Shown here: positions 7,484 through 13,746 of the stretch, piece by piece
How the letters are laid out: the number at the start of each line of letters is the position of its first letter
Position numbering within the stretch: the stretch's first letter is position 1
Origin: CAYXUW01 sp964468375
Lineage (GTDB): Bacteria; Planctomycetota; Phycisphaerae; Sedimentisphaerales; Anaerobacaceae
Direction of reading: 5' to 3'
DNA length: 23,806 nucleotides
NCBI GenBank assembly: GCA_964468375.1
Contig: CAYXUW010000016.1
Coordinates: 1 to 23,806, forward strand
The notes under the pieces: generated by a model
What the model saw: the letters and a program-made list of their open reading frames with translations, nothing else
Told to the model about the DNA's origin: nothing
Databases searched by the model: none
Position numbers and translations under genes: made by a program

Positions 7484-8260
7484 TTACCAGCCCCCGCTTG
7501 CACCGCCGCCGCCAAATCCGCCTCCCATACCTCCCCCGAATCCGCCGAACCCACCGCCGAAGCTTCCGCCTCCGTATGAGCCGCTCCTGCCGTAGCCGCC
7601 GAAACCACCGAACCCGCCGAACAAAAACGGCAGAAACAGCAGTCCCATACCTCTACCGCCCATACCCATAAGCAGAAATATCATAAGCAGCAGCGGCAGT
7701 ATTGTGCTGCAGCAGGGGGCGCCGTGCCTTCTGCCTCGGGCCGGGACAGGAGCGAGATTCGGCATTCCGGTTAAGCTGACACCGGATTCTTCTGCTATTT
7801 TTTTTACGATTTGCAAATTGGCTTCGTAAATCCCTTTGCTGTATTGGCCTTTTTTAAGCAGCGGCGCCAGCACTTTTCTGCCGACTCTGCCGCAATACTG
7901 GTCGGTTATAAATCCCTCCAGGCCGTAGCCGACCTCGAACCGGTATCTCCTGTCTTTGGCCGCCAGAACAAAAAGCATACCGTTGTCTTTGCCTTTTTGG
8001 CCGAGCCCCCATTTTTGGGCGTGTTCAATGGCGAATTGCTCAATCGGCACGCCTTCTGTTGATTGAATGGTCAGAATAATATACTGCACGGATGTTTTTT
8101 GCTCCAGCTCCTGCAAAATTCCGTTCAGCGATTGTTCATCAGAACTGTTTATTACGTCGGCATAATCTTCGACGTAATGGTGCGGTATCGGCAGTTCTAT
8201 TGCCGTGGATGCCGACACCATAAAAAGCATTACTGTCAAACTGAGAAGCGGTCGCCGCAT
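7484..8260 (-). CDS. TPM-domain (YgcG-type) membrane-anchored protein with Gly-rich tail
   Basis: 258 residues. Signal peptide at 1-20, TPM domain at about 28-150 (HHYVEDYADVINSSDEQSL; YIILTIQSTEG; GMLFVLAAKDRRYRFEVGYG), then a hydrophobic segment (about 186-214) and a Gly/Phe/Ser tail (GGFGGFGGYG and similar) that ends GGASGGW. Members of this family (TPM phosphatase/YgcG, once mis-called methanol dehydrogenase regulators) face the periplasm or lumen; the plant homologue TLP18.3 acts on thylakoid proteins, but bacterial substrates are not settled. GGGGAG precedes the ATG, and the upstream gene stops 2 bases before it, so the two are translationally close. Co-occurrence with LemA is a common pairing. 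Confidence 0.88.
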   Translation of the reverse strand: MRRPLLSLTVMLFMVSASTAIELPIPHHYVEDYADVINSSDEQSLNGILQELEQKTSVQYIILTIQSTEGVPIEQFAIEHAQKWGLGQKGKDNGMLFVLAAKDRRYRFEVGYGLEGFITDQYCGRVGRKVLAPLLKKGQYSKGIYEANLQIVKKIAEESGVSLTGMPNLAPVPARGRRHGAPCCSTILPLLLMIFLLMGMGGRGMGLLFLPFLFGGFGGFGGYGRSGSYGGGSFGGGFGGFGGGMGGGFGGGGASGGW

Positions 8261-8262
8261 AA

Positions 8263-9021
8263 TTACTCCCCGAACTGGTCAACGATAACGGCCAATCGGT
8301 CGGTTGCCGCGTAGACGGCCTCGAAGTTTCGCTGAATTTCATCGTCGTTTAACCGCACTTTTTCGTGCCGCCAGTTTTTCACGTTAATCAGGAAATCCAT
8401 TTTTACTGAAAACTCGGCTTCGGCTTTTTCGAATACCGCCTGCGCCTGTGCCGGACGGTCGGAGTCTTTCAGCCACAGCATCGCCCGCAGCAGAGGCACC
8501 AGCCCGCTTGCGGCGGATATGAGAACATCGCGGACAAGTTTATTTTGCCCCGCAGCGGCGATATAGCCCTGCCTCAATCTAATAAGCATTGCCTTTAACT
8601 CCCGTTCGCACTGAAGCCGAACGTCTTTTTTTGCGAAACCGAGCCCTGCGAACGGGTCATCGCCGAAAATTGTCTGATGGGTGAGCTGAAAGTCCAAAAG
8701 TTCGACGCTGAAAACGTCGCGCGACCGCTCGATGTATTCCGGCGTCATAAGAAGCGGGGCGGATAGCTTTTTCTTTTTCATCGGCTTTGCCATCTCGGCG
8801 AGGGCATTCAACGAAGCCGAGTGCTGTTTGTTCAGGACGAGAACGCTGTTGATGTCACTTTTTCCGGGCACGAAATCCTCGGTCAGACTGCTGCCGACGA
8901 TGGTGATACTTTTCAGACTTTCCCCAAGCGTTTCTGTAAGTTTTTCGGCGAGAACCTTCACGGGTTCGCGAATTTCGCTTCGCAGCGGAGCCAGGTTCAA
9001 TTCATTGTTATTAGCAGCCAT
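8263..9021 (-). CDS. Nucleotidyltransferase-like protein with degenerate catalytic motif
   Basis: 252 residues; AAAGGAG lies just before the ATG. The N-terminal part resembles the minimal nucleotidyltransferase fold: VGSS (42-45), then KSDINSVLVL (54-63). In active enzymes the second position of the D-x-D pair is Asp; here it is Asn (D56, N58), so two-metal catalysis is doubtful. A middle segment (VELLDFQLTHQTIFGDDPF) and a C-terminal helical part (about 130-252) look like the helical substrate domain that often follows such folds. It is the first gene of the operon with the TPM and LemA genes, which suggests a signalling or envelope-related job, but the substrate cannot be read. Alternative: a catalytically dead regulatory homologue. 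Confidence 0.68.
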   Translation of the reverse strand: MAANNNELNLAPLRSEIREPVKVLAEKLTETLGESLKSITIVGSSLTEDFVPGKSDINSVLVLNKQHSASLNALAEMAKPMKKKKLSAPLLMTPEYIERSRDVFSVELLDFQLTHQTIFGDDPFAGLGFAKKDVRLQCERELKAMLIRLRQGYIAAAGQNKLVRDVLISAASGLVPLLRAMLWLKDSDRPAQAQAVFEKAEAEFSVKMDFLINVKNWRHEKVRLNDDEIQRNFEAVYAATDRLAVIVDQFGE

Positions 9022-9064
9022 CTTGTTCTCCTTTATTTCGCAAGCCGAATTGGTTGAGTGCCTT

Positions 9065-9093
9065 AGTTTATCATCTGAGCTTTATCCGCACAA
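9065..9093 (-). promoter_or_regulatory. Weak candidate promoter for NT-TPM-lemA operon
   Basis: Minus-strand TTGTGC (9093-9088), 17-base spacer, TAAACT (9070-9065), about 44 bases upstream of the ATG at 9021. The spacing is right, but only part of each box matches consensus. Confidence 0.3.
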
Positions 9094-9171
9094 CCGCCAA
9101 ATTGACAGTCTCAGCTGACTCAGGCGGGGTTTAAGGCCGTTTTTTTTATTGCTCCAAAGCGGCTTTCCAGT

Positions 9172-9187
9172 TTGGCACGGATTTTGC
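9172..9187 (+). promoter_or_regulatory. Sigma54 (RpoN) -24/-12 promoter
   Basis: TTGGCACGGATTTTGC matches the sigma54 consensus TTGGCACG-N4-TTGC at every conserved position, with the required ten bases between the GG (9174-9175) and the GC (9186-9187). It points toward the ParA-CBM48 gene. Transcription would start near 9199 and leave a leader of about 270 nt. Sigma54 promoters need an AAA+ enhancer-binding activator; no such gene is in the window. Confidence 0.72.
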
Positions 9188-9468
9188 GCATTAGAAAAGT
9201 GAGGTTTAGAAGACAATCAAAGGATTATAGCGATAATTTTTAGGCCTGTTACCACTGCTGCAAATCAAGGCAAGCACCCTTATCTACGCTGTTATTTTGG
9301 TATTTTTATCGGCTGGTCCAATAAAAATATAAAGTTTTCAGTATTTCTTTGCCGAATAATAGATGGGTACTTAGCTGTTTTCAGTGTTGAAACCCAAGAT
9401 TTTGATTAAGAAGTATGAGAAGTCATTTCTAGTATTGGAATGAGCTTTTAAACAGGTGGAGATAATCT

Positions 9469-10683
9469 ATGAGGACTATAGCGGTTGTTAATCAAAAAGG
9501 CGGTTGCGGCAAGACAACGGTATCGATAAACCTTGCAAGTGCTCTTGCGGAACTCGGCCGCAGAACTTTACTGGTGGATATGGACCCGCAGTCTCATTGT
9601 GCGGTAGGGCTTGCTGTGCCGGAGGAGCAGATTGAGCAGAGTATATACGATGTCTTAATAAGCACTAGCAGAAATGAATCCATCCGTCTGGCGGAGGTGC
9701 TCTGGCGTATCGGCGACCACCTGGAACTGGCGCCGGCCAATATAGACCTGTCTGCGTTCGAGCAGCAGATGGCCGGGGTGCCCGAGCGGGAATACTGTTT
9801 GAGAAACGTGCTACATAAAATGGAGGGTGAATACGACTATATAATAATGGATTGTCCACCGGCCGTGGGGCTGTTAACTTTTAATGCGTTGAGAGCAGCC
9901 ACCGATGTTATTGTTCCTGTCGAGACGGGATATTTCGCGCTGCACGGCTTAAGCAAGCAGCTTGAGACGCTGCATATGCTATGCAAGAGGTGCAGCCAGC
10001 AGGTGAATGTCAGGGTCCTGGCAAGTATGTATGACGTAAGAACGAAGATGGCCAGAGAAATCTTGGCTGAGCTTCGTGCGCACTTTAACGACAAGATGTT
10101 TCAGACGGTTGTCAATTTCAACACTAAGCTAAAGGAGGCCTCCAGCTTCGGCCAACCGATTAGTGAATACGATCCTGCCAGCAAGGGACAGAAAGATTTT
10201 CTTGCGCTGGCCGAGGAAGTCATTGACTCACAGAAAAGACAGCAGCGCTCGGAACTTGTCAACTCACTGGCCGACCAGCTTGATGCGATTAGCACATCCG
10301 CCGATGAGCTGATGCATTCCGCGAAGCCCTCACTTAAACCCGTGCGGATGCAGCAGCCGGAAAAGCTGCAACCGATGGATATCAATGAACGGCTTTCCGA
10401 TTATTACGGTGTCAGTCAGATAAGCGACGCCATAGTATTTGTAACGCTTTATCCCCGCGCACATACCGTGCAGCTTGCCGGTGATTTTAATAACTGGCAG
10501 CCGGCAAAGACCCCTCTGCAAAAAGTCGGTGACACCGGCGCGTGGCAGACAAAGCTCAAGCTGCCTATCGGCAGATACCGCTACCGGCTGGTTGTCGACG
10601 GGCAGTGGCAGCAGGACCCTTATAACGAAATGACCGAATCTAATCCGTTCGGGGGGTTCAACTCGGTCGTCGAAGTGAAATAG
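9469..10683 (+). CDS. ParA/Soj-type ATPase fused to C-terminal AMPK-type glycogen-binding domain (CBM48)
   Basis: 404 residues; AGGTGGAG sits 8 bases before the ATG. Residues 1-255 are a complete ParA: deviant Walker A QKGGCGKTT (9-17, signature K10 and K15), Walker A' LLVDMDPQ (34-41), Walker B YIIMDCPP (124-131) and the Soj-like ASMYDVRTKM strand (185-194). Residues 256-320 are a polar, partly helical linker (RQQRSELVNSLADQLDAIST). Residues ~322-404 match the AMPK beta-subunit glycogen-binding module: LAGDFNNW (336-343), GAW (357-359), YRLVVDGQWQQDP (371-383), FNSVVEV (397-403). The sugar-contact residues of that family appear kept: W343, R372 (usually Lys), W380 and N398. ParA ATPases form ATP-dependent dimers on the nucleoid and position DNA or protein cargo; CBM48 binds alpha-1,4/1,6-glucans. 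Inferred role: tethering or spacing of glycogen-like granules, or glucan sensing. No parB follows, so it is not an ordinary par locus. Confidence 0.92.
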   Translation: MRTIAVVNQKGGCGKTTVSINLASALAELGRRTLLVDMDPQSHCAVGLAVPEEQIEQSIYDVLISTSRNESIRLAEVLWRIGDHLELAPANIDLSAFEQQMAGVPEREYCLRNVLHKMEGEYDYIIMDCPPAVGLLTFNALRAATDVIVPVETGYFALHGLSKQLETLHMLCKRCSQQVNVRVLASMYDVRTKMAREILAELRAHFNDKMFQTVVNFNTKLKEASSFGQPISEYDPASKGQKDFLALAEEVIDSQKRQQRSELVNSLADQLDAISTSADELMHSAKPSLKPVRMQQPEKLQPMDINERLSDYYGVSQISDAIVFVTLYPRAHTVQLAGDFNNWQPAKTPLQKVGDTGAWQTKLKLPIGRYRYRLVVDGQWQQDPYNEMTESNPFGGFNSVVEVK

Positions 10684-10795
10684 AGACACCGACTTTGACA
10701 GCCCTTACTGAGGGTTGGATCTTTTTGGATTACAGCTTCCTGCGGTTACGGCCGGATAAGCCGTCGTGGCTTTTGCTGCGTTCTGAGAGATAACA
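10684..10795 (+). promoter_or_regulatory. Intergenic gap with possible -35 box for the downstream membrane genes
   Basis: A perfect TTGACA lies at 10695-10700, but the -10 position holds only GATCTT (10718-10723). A small ACGGC/GCCGT inverted repeat (10748-10752 and 10760-10764) lies farther on without a proper T run. Either a weak promoter or nothing; the membrane genes may be read through from the ParA gene. Confidence 0.25.
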
Positions 10796-11284
10796 ATGGA
10801 GATGTTTTTGGTAATAGTTTTGCCGTTGGTTTTGTGTGCGGTGTTTGTGCGCAATCATTTGTTCGCTGCGGTGATTTATTTAGGGATGCTGGGGCTTCGG
10901 CATTTTGATATGACGGTAATGCTGTTCGAAGGGGCGGAGGCGCTGCTGGTTATTTTAGCGTTGTTGTTTGCGGCTTTGTTCGCAGTTGAGAAACTTGGCA
11001 AGCCGTCGAAGAGCAAGACGGCGGGGAATATGGTTTGGGTGTTGGGGATAGTGCGTTTTCCAGCGATTTTTTTGTATCTCGGCGATATAATCTTTCGGGC
11101 GGGGCACTGGAGGCCAGTGAGCGATATTCCTCGTGACCAGCCGTCTCTGGGGGCGGGGATTGGGAGTGCGCTGGAGGTTCCGCTGGTGGTGAGCGTGATT
11201 ATGGGGACGGTCCTGCTGGTTTTGTATATTGTTCAGATAGCGGGGGCTCGGGAAGATAAAGGCGGCGCCGAGGTTGAGCATTAG
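10796..11284 (+). CDS. Unknown integral membrane protein
   Basis: 162 residues that I do not recognise. It is strongly hydrophobic with about four or five predicted membrane segments (about 2-19, 22-38, 44-64, 78-98, 127-148). A charged linker (EKLGKPSKSKTAG, ~65-77) separates the third and fourth, a polar loop (GHWRPVSDIPRDQPSLGAG, ~103-121) the fourth and fifth, and the tail is acidic (REDKGGAEVEH). The ribosome site is weak (GAGAG). It lies 112 bp after the ParA-CBM48 gene and 26 bp before the next membrane gene on the same strand, so it probably shares a transcript with the latter. Its coding strand is unusually G/T-rich, like the rest of this stretch. No motif suggests a substrate or enzyme activity. 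Confidence 0.65.
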   Translation: MEMFLVIVLPLVLCAVFVRNHLFAAVIYLGMLGLRHFDMTVMLFEGAEALLVILALLFAALFAVEKLGKPSKSKTAGNMVWVLGIVRFPAIFLYLGDIIFRAGHWRPVSDIPRDQPSLGAGIGSALEVPLVVSVIMGTVLLVLYIVQIAGAREDKGGAEVEH

Positions 11285-11310
11285 TGGGAGTGTAGTCGGG
11301 TAGATAAAAG

Positions 11311-11727
11311 GTGGATTCAAAGGTGATTAGTTTGTTTTTTCGGCGGCGGCTGGGAGCTTTGCTTTCGTTGTGTGTGGTTACGCCATTTGGATTTTGGCTT
11401 TGGCGTTATGACGGGCCGTGGAGAGCATGGTTTAATTTTTACGCTACTGGGATTATCTACGAGATATTTTGGTGTTTAGTGCTGTTTTTCTTCTGGCCGA
11501 GGAGGGAGAATGCTGTGAAAATTGCGGTTGTTGTGTTTGCTATTACTTGCGCGCTGGAAGTGCTTCAGCTTTGGGATGCGGTGTTTCTGGAGAAGATTCG
11601 GGAGACGTTTCTTGGTATGGCCCTTATAGGGACTTGTTTTGTTTGGTGGCAGTTTCCGCATTATGCTCTGGGTAGTTTGGTTGGGTTATTGTGGATGAGG
11701 ATGCTGGGGGGACGGCCTGGCGTTTAG
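11311..11727 (+). CDS. DUF2809-like small membrane protein
   Basis: 138 residues from a GTG at 11311; a second in-frame GTG at 11323 has the better-placed ribosome site (AAAGGTGG, 8-base spacing) and may be the true start (134 residues). Four hydrophobic segments are visible (about 14-30, 41-61, 68-84, 102-130). The pattern ALEVLQLWDAVFLEKIRETF followed by a hydrophobic stretch and HYALGSLVGLL is like the conserved end of DUF2809 proteins (glutamate and glutamine in a membrane helix, then a short amphipathic segment, then a Tyr-Ala-x-Gly helix). This assignment is from memory of the family pattern. Function unknown. It is the last gene before the rpsB promoter region. Confidence 0.62.
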   Translation: MDSKVISLFFRRRLGALLSLCVVTPFGFWLWRYDGPWRAWFNFYATGIIYEIFWCLVLFFFWPRRENAVKIAVVVFAITCALEVLQLWDAVFLEKIRETFLGMALIGTCFVWWQFPHYALGSLVGLLWMRMLGGRPGV

Positions 11728-11823
11728 CAAGGCAAGCAGGAAACAGGGCTAAATCTCTACCAACGCTGTACTAGGATGAGGGAGGAGATAGAGCAAACTA
11801 TTAACCAATTTGGGGCGGAAGGT

Positions 11824-11843
11824 CTAAATATTACTATATTTAG
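11824..11843 (+). promoter_or_regulatory. Perfect palindrome upstream of rpsB promoter (possible operator)
   Basis: CTAAATAT and ATATTTAG form a perfect 8-bp inverted repeat around a TACT centre, ending 9 bases before the -35 box of the rpsB promoter. There is no T run after it, so it is not a Rho-independent terminator in the usual sense. The placement suits a regulator site or an activator site. Confidence 0.4.
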
Positions 11844-11852
11844 CAAAAATTC

Positions 11853-11881
11853 TTGACATATTTTGCTGTTTGGATTAGCTT
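11853..11881 (+). promoter_or_regulatory. Candidate promoter of rpsB-tsf-pyrH-frr cluster
   Basis: A perfect -35 box TTGACA (11853-11858), 17-base spacer and a poor -10 TAGCTT (11876-11881). Transcription would begin near 11888, about 60 nt before the GTG of rpsB, right at the start of the hairpin at 11891-11913. Confidence 0.5.
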
Positions 11882-11890
11882 TTTTGGTTT

Positions 11891-11913
11891 AGCCGTCTGT
11901 ATGTCAGGCGGCT
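11891..11913 (+). promoter_or_regulatory. 5' leader stem-loop of rpsB mRNA
   Basis: AGCCGTCTG and CAGGCGGCT pair over 9 positions (one G-U pair) around the loop TATGT. With the predicted start near 11888 the hairpin would sit at the very 5' end of the transcript. It could protect the mRNA or be part of an S2 autoregulatory leader, known in other bacteria for rpsB. An eight-T run begins only 17 bases later, so a terminator role is unlikely. Confidence 0.45.
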
Positions 11914-11948
11914 CGGTTATAGATTTTCGGTTTTTTTTGGAGGTTTTT

Positions 11949-12803
11949 GTGGCAAAAGAGCTGGCACGTGAACTAATAACGGCAGGGGCGCATTTCGGGC
12001 ACGGCGTGAGTCGGTGGAATCCGAAAATGGCCCCTTTTATTTATACAAAGCGCGGTAATATTCATATTATCGATATCAGGAAGACACTGGCGGGTATATT
12101 GATTGCAAAGAAGCTGCTTGCTGAGGTGACGGCTTCGGGCAAGGACGTTGTTTTCGTAGGGACGAAACGGCAGGCACAGAAGGTTGTTGAGCGTGCGGCG
12201 GCGAAGTGCGGTATGCATTATGTTTCGAATCGGTGGCTCGGCGGGACGCTTACAAATTTCAGGACGATACGGTCGCGGCTTCAGCGGTTGCAGCAGTTAG
12301 AGGCGATGCAGGAGGACGGCAAGCTCGACAAGGAAGGCAAGAAACAGGCGTCCCGGCTAAAGCGCGAGATGCGCAAGATAAAGGTAAATCTGGAGGGGGT
12401 TCGTGAGATGTCCCGGCTGCCGGGGGCTATTGTAATTGTCGATGCGAAGAAGGAATATATTGCTCTGCGCGAGGCGAAGAAGCTCGGCGTTGCGACGGTC
12501 GGGTTGATTGATACGGACTCGGACCCGGATACGGTCGATGTTGCGATACCGACAAACGACGATTCCATACGGGCGGTTGATTTGATACTCAACGAGCTGG
12601 CAGATGCGGTGGCGGCGGGCAAGACGATGGTTTCAGCACGTCAGGAGACGAAGAAACGTCCAAAGCGAACCCGTTCGGGCAGGTCGGCGCTGGCCCGTGC
12701 GCGAGAGGAGAAGCCGGAGCCGGTTGCAGCTTCGGCGGAGGAAGAGTCCGCAACCGGGCAGGAGGATGAGGGCGAGCAGGCGGCCGAGCCGAAGCAATCC
12801 TGA
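11949..12803 (+). CDS. rpsB: 30S ribosomal protein S2 with charged C-terminal extension
   Basis: 284 residues from the GTG at 11949, supported by GGAGG five bases upstream and by homology beginning exactly there (AKELARELITAGAHFGHGVS, then RWNPKMAPFIY); the longer in-frame ATG at 11853 overlaps the promoter. Hallmarks: HFGHG (15-19), RGNIHIIDIRKT (35-46), FVGTKRQAQ (69-77), YVSNRWLGGTLTNF (91-104), LPGAIVIVDAKKE (157-169), DTDSDPD (188-194). Residues beyond ~230 form a basic then Ala/Glu-rich tail (AEEESATGQEDEGEQAAEP) that goes past the usual S2 end, as in several planctomycete S2 proteins. S2 binds the 30S head/platform junction and is needed for late subunit assembly. It is the first gene of the classic translation cluster. 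Confidence 0.97.
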   Translation: MAKELARELITAGAHFGHGVSRWNPKMAPFIYTKRGNIHIIDIRKTLAGILIAKKLLAEVTASGKDVVFVGTKRQAQKVVERAAAKCGMHYVSNRWLGGTLTNFRTIRSRLQRLQQLEAMQEDGKLDKEGKKQASRLKREMRKIKVNLEGVREMSRLPGAIVIVDAKKEYIALREAKKLGVATVGLIDTDSDPDTVDVAIPTNDDSIRAVDLILNELADAVAAGKTMVSARQETKKRPKRTRSGRSALARAREEKPEPVAASAEEESATGQEDEGEQAAEPKQS

Positions 12804-12872
12804 TAATGCAGAATAGGAACACAGGCGCACTTTGTTCACGCGCTGCAGAATATTAGATGGGAGTTTTTAGAG

Positions 12873-13739
12873 ATGGTCGAAATATCAGCTTCGATGGTGG
12901 TTAAACTTCGGAAGATGAGCGGTCAGGGAATGATGGATTGCAAAAAGGCGCTGGCGGAGGCGGACGGCGATTTGGAGAAGGCGATAGAGGTGTTGAGGAA
13001 GAAGGGGCTTGCGACACTGGCGAAGCGCGCCGAGCGGGATGTCTCCGAGGGGCGTGTCGTCAGCAAACAGAGCGAGGACGGTAAGGTTGCTGCGATGGCG
13101 ACTCTTTGCTGCGAGACTGATTTTGTGGCAAAGAGCAGCGACTTCGCGGCGGCGGCAGATGCGCTGGCGGGGTACGCATTTGTCTGTCCGGCGGACGAGG
13201 GGACGGAGAACGTTCTCGAGACGGAAGTTGACGGCAAGAAGTTCAACAGTTTTGTGACGGAGATGGCGAGCAAGACGGGTGAGAAGATAGAGGTGGGGGA
13301 TTATGCGAAGTATAAGCTGGACGCCGCGGGACTGATAAGCACATATATTCACTTCAACAGCAAGGTTGGCACAATGGTTGAGGTCGAAACCAGCGACGAG
13401 AAGACAGCGTCGTCGGATGCGCTGAAGCAGACAGCGGCGGATATAGCGATGCATATTACAGCAACGAAGCCGCTGTCGCTGGATAAGGACGGCGTCAGTG
13501 CGGAGACAATCGAAAAGGAGAAGTCGATATTTGCCGAGCAGGTCAAAAACAAGCCGGCCAATATTATCGATAAAATCGTCGAAGGCAAGATGAAAAAGTT
13601 TTTCGCTGAGAATTGTCTTGTCGAACAGCCGTTTGTTAAAGACGACAGCAAGAGCGTTGCTGAAGTTTTGAACGAGGCCGCCAAGGAAGCCGGCGGTGAG
13701 GCGAAGGTAAAAAGGTTTGTTCGGTTCGAAGTCGGATAA
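12873..13739 (+). CDS. tsf: Translation elongation factor Ts
   Basis: 288 residues; GGGAG lies 11 bases before the ATG at 12873. The N-terminal UBA-like three-helix domain carries the EF-Ts signature KLRKMSGQGMMDCKKAL (11-27, normally with TGAGMMDCK), followed by the ETDFVAKSSDF core motif (81-91) and two alpha/beta dimerisation-type domains (to ~285). EF-Ts exchanges GDP for GTP on EF-Tu in the cytoplasm. It follows rpsB by 69 bp and its stop is 7 bases before the likely pyrH start, so all are on one transcript. Lengths and motifs are ordinary for the family (about 280-295). Confidence 0.96.
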   Translation: MVEISASMVVKLRKMSGQGMMDCKKALAEADGDLEKAIEVLRKKGLATLAKRAERDVSEGRVVSKQSEDGKVAAMATLCCETDFVAKSSDFAAAADALAGYAFVCPADEGTENVLETEVDGKKFNSFVTEMASKTGEKIEVGDYAKYKLDAAGLISTYIHFNSKVGTMVEVETSDEKTASSDALKQTAADIAMHITATKPLSLDKDGVSAETIEKEKSIFAEQVKNKPANIIDKIVEGKMKKFFAENCLVEQPFVKDDSKSVAEVLNEAAKEAGGEAKVKRFVRFEVG

Positions 13740-13746
13740 AGGATAC

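Larger units (their letters stand above)
9022..9468. other. 447-bp divergent intergenic region; contains sigma54 promoter and a DnaA-box-like site
   Basis: No coding sequence is credible here. It separates the leftward NT-TPM-lemA operon from the rightward parA-CBM48 gene. It contains TTATCCGCA at 9082-9090 (one mismatch to the DnaA box TTATCCACA), a weaker TTATCTACG at 9280-9288, an 8-bp palindrome TCAGCTGA at 9111-9118, an 8-T run at 9141-9148 and an A/T-rich stretch from about 9220 to 9450. The sigma54 site at 9172-9187 is listed separately. The last 20 bases hold the AGGTGGAG ribosome site of the ParA gene. I see no known riboswitch fold in the ~270-nt leader. Confidence 0.6.

Noticed and set aside
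9457..9465. TGGAGATAA as a reverse DnaA box next to the ParA gene start
   Set aside because: Only 7 of 9 match and the bases are part of the ribosome binding site, which explains them.
9199..9468. A riboswitch in the long leader of the ParA-CBM48 gene
   Set aside because: No conserved core of a known class (such as c-di-GMP, glycine or cobalamin) and no strong long stem could be found by eye.
9469..10254. Plasmid or chromosome partition locus (parAB)
   Set aside because: There is a complete ParA domain but no ParB-like gene or parS-like 16-bp palindromes nearby, and the protein continues into a CBM48 domain.
10748..10764. ACGGC/GCCGT inverted repeat after the ParA-CBM48 gene, considered as a terminator
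   Set aside because: The stem has only five pairs and no direct T run follows; too weak to call.
11776..11856. Short ATG frame of 26 codons (MREEIEQTINQFGAEGL and onward) before the rpsB promoter
   Set aside because: The ribosome site is not at a usable distance and the stop overlaps the TTGACA promoter box; no homology is recognised. Possible remnant, not supported as a gene.
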